Shown piece after piece: positions 23,567 through 27,977 of a DNA stretch of 27,977 nucleotides. The notes under the pieces were generated by a model, which saw nothing but the letters and a program-made list of their open reading frames with translations, did not search any database and was not told where the DNA came from. This DNA is from Actinomycetota bacterium (GTDB lineage: Bacteria; Actinomycetota; Actinomycetes; Nanopelagicales; Nanopelagicaceae), in the NCBI GenBank assembly GCA_009700155.1, contig WLMP01000002.1:1-27977 (forward strand), in the 5' to 3' direction. The translations under genes and the position numbers were made by a program. The stretch's first letter is position 1. Each line of letters starts with the position of its first letter.

Positions 23567-25432
23567 TTACTTTTTCTTTTCACTCGCTTTATCTGCATCT
23601 GTTGTTAGCGCAGCAATGAATGCCTCTTGCGGAACCTCGACACGACCAACCATTTTCATTCTCTTCTTTCCCTCTTTTTGCTTCTCTAAAAGTTTGCGCT
23701 TACGCGTAATATCGCCACCGTAACATTTTGCAAGTACATCTTTTCTGATTGCCCTAATGTTCTCGCGAGCTATTATTTTGGCACCAATGGCTGCCTGTAT
23801 TGGAACTTCAAACTGCTGGCGAGGTATTAGTTCGCGCAGTTTTCCAGTCATTGATACACCATATGCATACGCTTTATCTCTGTGCACAATCTGACTAAAT
23901 GCATCAACTTTTTCACCTTGAAGCAGAATATCAACCTTAACAAGATCTCCCGCTTCTTCACCTATTGGCTCATAATCCAAAGATGCATATCCCCTAGTGC
24001 GTGACTTAAGCTGGTCAAAAAAATCAAAGACAATCTCAGCTAAAGGAAGGGTGTATCGAATCTCTATTCGATCTTCCGATAAATAATCCATTCCTTTTTG
24101 AACTCCTCTTCGTTGCTGACAGAGCTCCATAATCGTTCCTATGAATTCACTTGGTGCCAGGATTGTGGCCTTAACAATTGGCTCAAACACTTCCAGTATT
24201 TTTCCATCGGGATACTCAGATGGGTTTGTAACCACTAGTTTCTTTCCGTCATCTAATGTGACGTTGTAAACAACGCTAGGTGCAGTTGATATTAAGGTTA
24301 ATCCAGCTTCTCTTTCCAGTCTTTCTCTAACTATTTCCATATGTAGTAAACCAAGGAATCCACATCTAAAACCAAAACCTAAAGCAGCAGAGGACTCTGG
24401 TTCAAAAACTAATGCCGCATCATTTAGTTGCAACTTATCTAACGCTTCACGCAACATTGGATACTCAGCACCATCTAGTGGAAATAAACCAGAAAAAACC
24501 ATTGGTTTTGGATCTTTATAGCCAGCAAGGGCAACTGTGGCAGGATTGTTATATGTAGTTACCGTGTCACCAACACGAGATTGTCTAACATCTTTAACTC
24601 CAGTAATTAAGTAACCTACTTCTCCTACGCCAAGCCCCTTACTTGCCATAGGTTCTGGAGAAATTACACCAACTTCTAACATCTCATGGCGAACTCCAGT
24701 TGAATACATTTGAATTTGATCTCTTGGCGATAGATGCCCATCTACAACCCGAACATAAGTAACAACACCTCGATAGGAGTCATAAACTGAATCAAAAATG
24801 AGTGCTCGAGTTGGCGCTTTTGGATCTCCAATTGGAGGTGGAATCTGCTTAACTATTTCATCTAACAATACTTCAACGCCCTCACCTGTTTTGCCAGAGA
24901 CTCTTAAACAATCCTCTGGTTTGCATCCGATTAAATTTGCTAATTCTTCAGCGAATTTTTCTGGCTGTGCGGCTGGTAAATCTATTTTATTCAACACTGG
25001 AATGATTGTTAGGTTGTTTTCCATTGCAAGGTATAAGTTGGCAAGCGTCTGAGCTTCTATTCCTTGAGCACAGTCAACTAAAAGGATTGCACCCTCACAT
25101 GCTGCAAGCGACCTTGAAACTTCATAGGTAAAATCAACATGTCCGGGAGTATCGATCATATTTAATATATATTCTTGGCCATCAATACCAGAACGCCATG
25201 GCAATCTAACTGCCTGACTTTTTATAGTTATGCCACGTTCGCGCTCAATATCCATGCGATCTAAATATTGTGCACGCATATTTCTATCTTCAACAACACC
25301 GGTAATACCAAGCATACGATCTGCCAACGTTGATTTACCATGGTCAATATGGGCAATGATGCAGAAATTTCTTATTTGCTGTGGATTGGTTGCAGCAGGT
25401 TGCGGAGATTTTGCAATTGAAATAGCAGGCAT
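23567..25432 (-). CDS. lepA: Elongation factor 4 (LepA)
   Basis: Ribosome-associated translational GTPase implicated in back-translocation and initiation or subunit biogenesis. G motifs are [14 protein letters not shown] (G1), RERGITI (G2), [13 protein letters not shown] (G3) and NKIDLPAA (G4). The LepA-specific C-terminal domain is recognisable in [20 protein letters not shown] and [14 protein letters not shown]. 621 aa; the first about 20 residues before [12 protein letters not shown] are a variable extension. ATG with AAGG six bases upstream, 25 bases after rpsT. Confidence 0.98.
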   Translation of the reverse strand: MPAISIAKSPQPAATNPQQIRNFCIIAHIDHGKSTLADRMLGITGVVEDRNMRAQYLDRMDIERERGITIKSQAVRLPWRSGIDGQEYILNMIDTPGHVDFTYEVSRSLAACEGAILLVDCAQGIEAQTLANLYLAMENNLTIIPVLNKIDLPAAQPEKFAEELANLIGCKPEDCLRVSGKTGEGVEVLLDEIVKQIPPPIGDPKAPTRALIFDSVYDSYRGVVTYVRVVDGHLSPRDQIQMYSTGVRHEMLEVGVISPEPMASKGLGVGEVGYLITGVKDVRQSRVGDTVTTYNNPATVALAGYKDPKPMVFSGLFPLDGAEYPMLREALDKLQLNDAALVFEPESSAALGFGFRCGFLGLLHMEIVRERLEREAGLTLISTAPSVVYNVTLDDGKKLVVTNPSEYPDGKILEVFEPIVKATILAPSEFIGTIMELCQQRRGVQKGMDYLSEDRIEIRYTLPLAEIVFDFFDQLKSRTRGYASLDYEPIGEEAGDLVKVDILLQGEKVDAFSQIVHRDKAYAYGVSMTGKLRELIPRQQFEVPIQAAIGAKIIARENIRAIRKDVLAKCYGGDITRKRKLLEKQKEGKKRMKMVGRVEVPQEAFIAALTTDADKASEKKK

Positions 25433-25457
25433 CTATGCCTTAGAAATGTCTAAGAAA

Positions 25458-25727
25458 TTAACGAATACCAGCTTTGTTGGCCAATTTAGCCATAGCTGAT
25501 TTTTTATTTGCTGCGTTGTTGGCATGAATTACACCTTTTGAAACTGCCATATCTAATGTACGAGATGCATCCTTAAACTCAGACTTTATTTTTGCAGCAT
25601 CACCAGCGGTTACCGCTTCTCTGAATTTACGAATTGCAGTGCGAAGCGCTGAACGATAAGCCCGGTTGCGATCCTGTGCTTTGTTGTTAGTACGGATTCG
25701 TTTGATCTGAGACTTAATGTTTGCCAC
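25458..25727 (-). CDS. rpsT: 30S ribosomal protein bS20
   Basis: 89-aa basic helical protein of the small subunit that binds 16S r[23 protein letters not shown] and [19 protein letters not shown] are characteristic. It starts with GTG, with AAGG about nine bases upstream. A promoter candidate lies in the 85-base gap before it. It begins the long co-directional run through lepA; in mycobacteria rpsT also lies close to holA, but on the opposite strand. Confidence 0.97.
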   Translation of the reverse strand: MANIKSQIKRIRTNNKAQDRNRAYRSALRTAIRKFREAVTAGDAAKIKSEFKDASRTLDMAVSKGVIHANNAANKKSAMAKLANKAGIR

Positions 25728-25772
25728 TTAGGTGTACCTTTTCTCGTTTGTATTTATGACTTCAAGTTGGCA

Positions 25773-25801
25773 AGGGTATCAGCGCAGGCCATTACGCTCA
25801 A
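25773..25801 (-). promoter_or_regulatory. Candidate promoter of rpsT and the downstream operon
   Basis: Read on the minus strand, TTGAGC (25796-25801) and TACCCT (25773-25778) are 17 bases apart in the holA-rpsT gap. The -10 keeps only the TA...T core, so strength is uncertain. A GCTCA/TGAGC repeat (25796-25808) overlaps the -35. Confidence 0.45.
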
Positions 25802-25812
25802 ACTGAGCCTGA

Positions 25813-26757
25813 TTAGCGAGTACTTTTTGCAGTTGATACGGTCATTATCGCCCGTTCTAGAGCGTATTTTGGATCACTTGCTGCACCCTTTATATCAGCA
25901 TCTACTGCCGCAATAGCGATAACAGCCTTAACTAATCCATTATCACTCCACCCGGCTAACTGTTTTCTAGCTTTTTCTATTTGCCACGGCGCAAGTGCAA
26001 GTGAAGATGCTAATTCATATGAGTTTGAGCTTTTAGAACTTCCTGACACCTTTGCTAGAGTCCTAAAAGATGATGCAAGTGCACTAACAATTAGCACTGG
26101 ATCGGTACCAGTTGCTAAGGCGTTTCTAAGTGCAATTAACGCTTCAGCAGTTTTCCCATCAACAGCAGCATCGGCAACATCAAAGCCAGTACTTTCAACT
26201 CTGCCCTGTTGATATTTAGCAACATCTGCTTCATCAATTACTTTTTGCAAAGCGACGTCAGAGGCTAACTGTGAACATGCAGCACCTAACTCACGTAAAT
26301 CACTACCTAATGAATCAATTAGTGCCTGAACGGCTTCGGTTGTTATCTTCCTATTTAACGACTTAAACTCATTACGAATAAAATCTGATTTCTCGCTATC
26401 TTTCTTAATTGCCTCTGCAGGAATGATTTGAGGCTCAAGCTTTTTAATCTTATCAACTAAACCTTTACCCTTTACTCCACCTTTGTGCCAAAGAACTAAT
26501 ATTAAATTCTGATCTTGATTTTCTAGATATGAGATGACTTCTTCACTACAGTCTGCATCTAAATCTTGGATATCTCTTATTACAACTAATCTTTGATCGC
26601 CAAATAACGATGGCGCCAAGTTATCGGTAATTACCCCGACCTCAATTTCATCTGAGTATAAGTTAGAAATTTGAGCATTAGGGTATTTTGAAATGATCTG
26701 GGAAATCGCACGATCTGCCAGAAGACTTTCCGAGCCTTGTATAAGGACTAACCCCAC
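25813..26757 (-). CDS. holA: DNA polymerase III, delta subunit
   Basis: Clamp-loader wrench subunit that opens the beta sliding clamp. The 314-aa sequence has the family's N-terminal IQGSESLLADRAIS region, then LFGDQRLVVIRDI (the segment near the clamp-binding site) and LGSDLRELGAACSQLA from the helical part. The P-loop is degenerate, as normal for delta. The GTG start lies inside the comEC end, overlapping by ten bases. comEC followed by holA and rpsT is a conserved bacterial neighbourhood. Confidence 0.93.
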   Translation of the reverse strand: MGLVLIQGSESLLADRAISQIISKYPNAQISNLYSDEIEVGVITDNLAPSLFGDQRLVVIRDIQDLDADCSEEVISYLENQDQNLILVLWHKGGVKGKGLVDKIKKLEPQIIPAEAIKKDSEKSDFIRNEFKSLNRKITTEAVQALIDSLGSDLRELGAACSQLASDVALQKVIDEADVAKYQQGRVESTGFDVADAAVDGKTAEALIALRNALATGTDPVLIVSALASSFRTLAKVSGSSKSSNSYELASSLALAPWQIEKARKQLAGWSDNGLVKAVIAIAAVDADIKGAASDPKYALERAIMTVSTAKSTR

Positions 26758-27977
26758 CTAATTTTCCACCATTCTTTTCCAGTAACCCTGATCTTATTGG
26801 TAGGTGCAACCGATATGCCACCAGATAGATCGGTTCGCCAAACTGAAATAGATCTTTTCTCTAGTTCATTGACAAATTCAACGTCTGGATGACCATAACT
26901 GTTTTCACTGCCAACGCTAATTATCGCAATCTCAGGTTTTAAGATATCAAGCATTGGCACATACTGATAGGCAGAGCCATGATGAGAGACCTTTAATAGG
27001 TCTACATCGGACAATAAGCCAGAGGTAGTTATAACTTCTTGAACCTCAGGTTCGATATCACCACCTGCAAAAACTGAAAGATCATTTGTTTTGAGAATTA
27101 AAGAAATACTCGAGTTATTAATCTTTGAGCCATCCCCTGGTAGTTCCTTAAAATTTACGCCACTAGATTGAGGCCACAAAACTTTAATCTCAACATTACT
27201 CTCAGGAAAAAGGTAGCTCTCACCCTTGGTGACACTTTTGACTTCTATCCCTACTAATTCTTTCATTGCCCGCTCATATGCTGACTCTGGTTGATGCAGG
27301 TTAGATATCCAAACCTGTCCGATGAATCGATCTTTAACTACACCAGAAATCGCTCCAACATGATCAGAGTGAAAATGAGTAAGAATTAGCAACGGTATTG
27401 TCTTAATGTTTAGAGCTCTTAGACAATTATCTATCGCACCAGGATCTGGCCCTGTATCAATGACAATTGCAGAGCTTGTGCCCAAATTAACCACCATTGC
27501 ATCACCCTGTCCAACATCACAATTTACAACTTGCCAATTTCTACCTGGCCAAGAGATGGTAGTAAAAACGAGTTGCACTAATAGCAGCGCTGTAATTATG
27601 ACTGCAATGCTTTTCTGATGATTGAAGTAAAGTGCTAGTGAGAGTATAAAAATAAATATATAGACTCTAGTATCATTAAAGTGAATTGATGGAAACTTTT
27701 CCATTGCATCACTGACAACTACAATGTATTTAGCAAAAAAAGATGCTGCGGCAAATAGAATGGCTCCCACACTTGAAATAATTGGCGTTAAAATTGCGCT
27801 TAGAAATCCTAGTACCGTAATTGGTGCAATAACTGGTGCGACCAAAATATTTGACGGGATTGTTGCTATTGAGAATTCATTAGATAAGAGCAGAATTACC
27901 GGTAAACATGGAATAGTTGCACTCACAGGTATAGCAATTGCTTCAACTAACCACCGTGGCTTTAATATCTTCTGAAA
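26748..27977 (-). CDS. comEC: ComEC/Rec2 DNA-uptake channel, C-terminal part
   Basis: The gene enters from the right edge and 409 residues are visible; the GTG at 27926 is an internal codon, since the open frame continues to the edge with family sequence (LKPRWLVEAIAIPVSATIP). The first about 150 visible residues are hydrophobic helices of the competence domain. After NCDVGQGDAMVVN comes a metallo-beta-lactamase domain with THFHSDHVGAISG and VSHHGSAYQYVP, the putative nuclease part degrading the non-transported strand. The zinc-ligand pattern looks intact. Natural transformation would require pilus components not seen here; recombination or uptake ability is inference. Confidence 0.93.
   Translation of the reverse strand, partial: FQKILKPRWLVEAIAIPVSATIPCLPVILLLSNEFSIATIPSNILVAPVIAPITVLGFLSAILTPIISSVGAILFAAASFFAKYIVVVSDAMEKFPSIHFNDTRVYIFIFILSLALYFNHQKSIAVIITALLLVQLVFTTISWPGRNWQVVNCDVGQGDAMVVNLGTSSAIVIDTGPDPGAIDNCLRALNIKTIPLLILTHFHSDHVGAISGVVKDRFIGQVWISNLHQPESAYERAMKELVGIEVKSVTKGESYLFPESNVEIKVLWPQSSGVNFKELPGDGSKINNSSISLILKTNDLSVFAGGDIEPEVQEVITTSGLLSDVDLLKVSHHGSAYQYVPMLDILKPEIAIISVGSENSYGHPDVEFVNELEKRSISVWRTDLSGGISVAPTNKIRVTGKEWWKIRWG

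Noticed and set aside
1..27977. Novel defence, phage, CRISPR, BGC or mobile system
   Set aside because: Every sizeable coding region matches a known housekeeping family in a conserved actinobacterial order; no transposase, integrase, repeat array or unexplained cassette was seen.

Overview
This window is ordinary chromosomal housekeeping DNA from a streamlined, fairly low-GC actinobacterium. The gene order matches conserved actinobacterial blocks: mutM-rnc-rpmF-DUF177-coiled-coil protein-coaD-rsmD-recG-rpmB-thiL, then ddl-gpsA-plsC-hup-leuD-leuC with a divergent IclR regulator, then tRNA-Glu/tRNA-Gln/gltX, and phoH-ybeY-CBS protein with dnaJ-hrcA-hemW-lepA-rpsT-holA-comEC. The HU protein carries the Lys/Ala-rich C-terminal tail typical of Actinobacteria. 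A-T-rich coding sequence, many GTG/TTG starts, and stop/start overlaps or near-zero gaps fit the freshwater planktonic group (acI/Nanopelagicales-like). That placement is inference; no 16S gene is present.

Layout. 1-5575 (minus): a DNA repair, RNA processing and ribosome-biogenesis run from recG down to the truncated mutM. 5702-7142: rpmB (plus), thiL (minus) and a stand-alone Lrp/AsnC ligand-binding domain (plus). 7241-10553 (minus): an envelope-precursor operon plsC-gpsA-ddl-ybaK. 10649-11047: hup, a separate unit with a clear terminator. 11224-14002: leuCD divergent from the IclR-type regulator, sharing a 65-bp control region with a perfect 6-3-6 inverted repeat. 14012-25727 (minus): an almost gapless series from rpsT to two tRNAs, covering translation (S20, EF4), haem chaperone, heat shock (HrcA, DnaJ), rRNA maturation (RsmE, YbeY), PhoH, HIT, a CBS membrane protein, an FAH-fold enzyme and GluRS. 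25813-27977: holA and the 3' part of comEC, which runs off the window.

No mobile element, CRISPR array, phage gene, defence system or biosynthetic cluster was seen, and no gene-free stretch exceeds 300 bases. The longest gap is 176 bases, upstream of hup. The points worth a second look concern expression signals: an apparent CTG start for rnc, probable leaderless starts of the IclR gene and plsC, the shared leu operator, an inverted repeat in front of hup, and the joining of two gene blocks that are separate in mycobacteria. I found no previously undescribed system.
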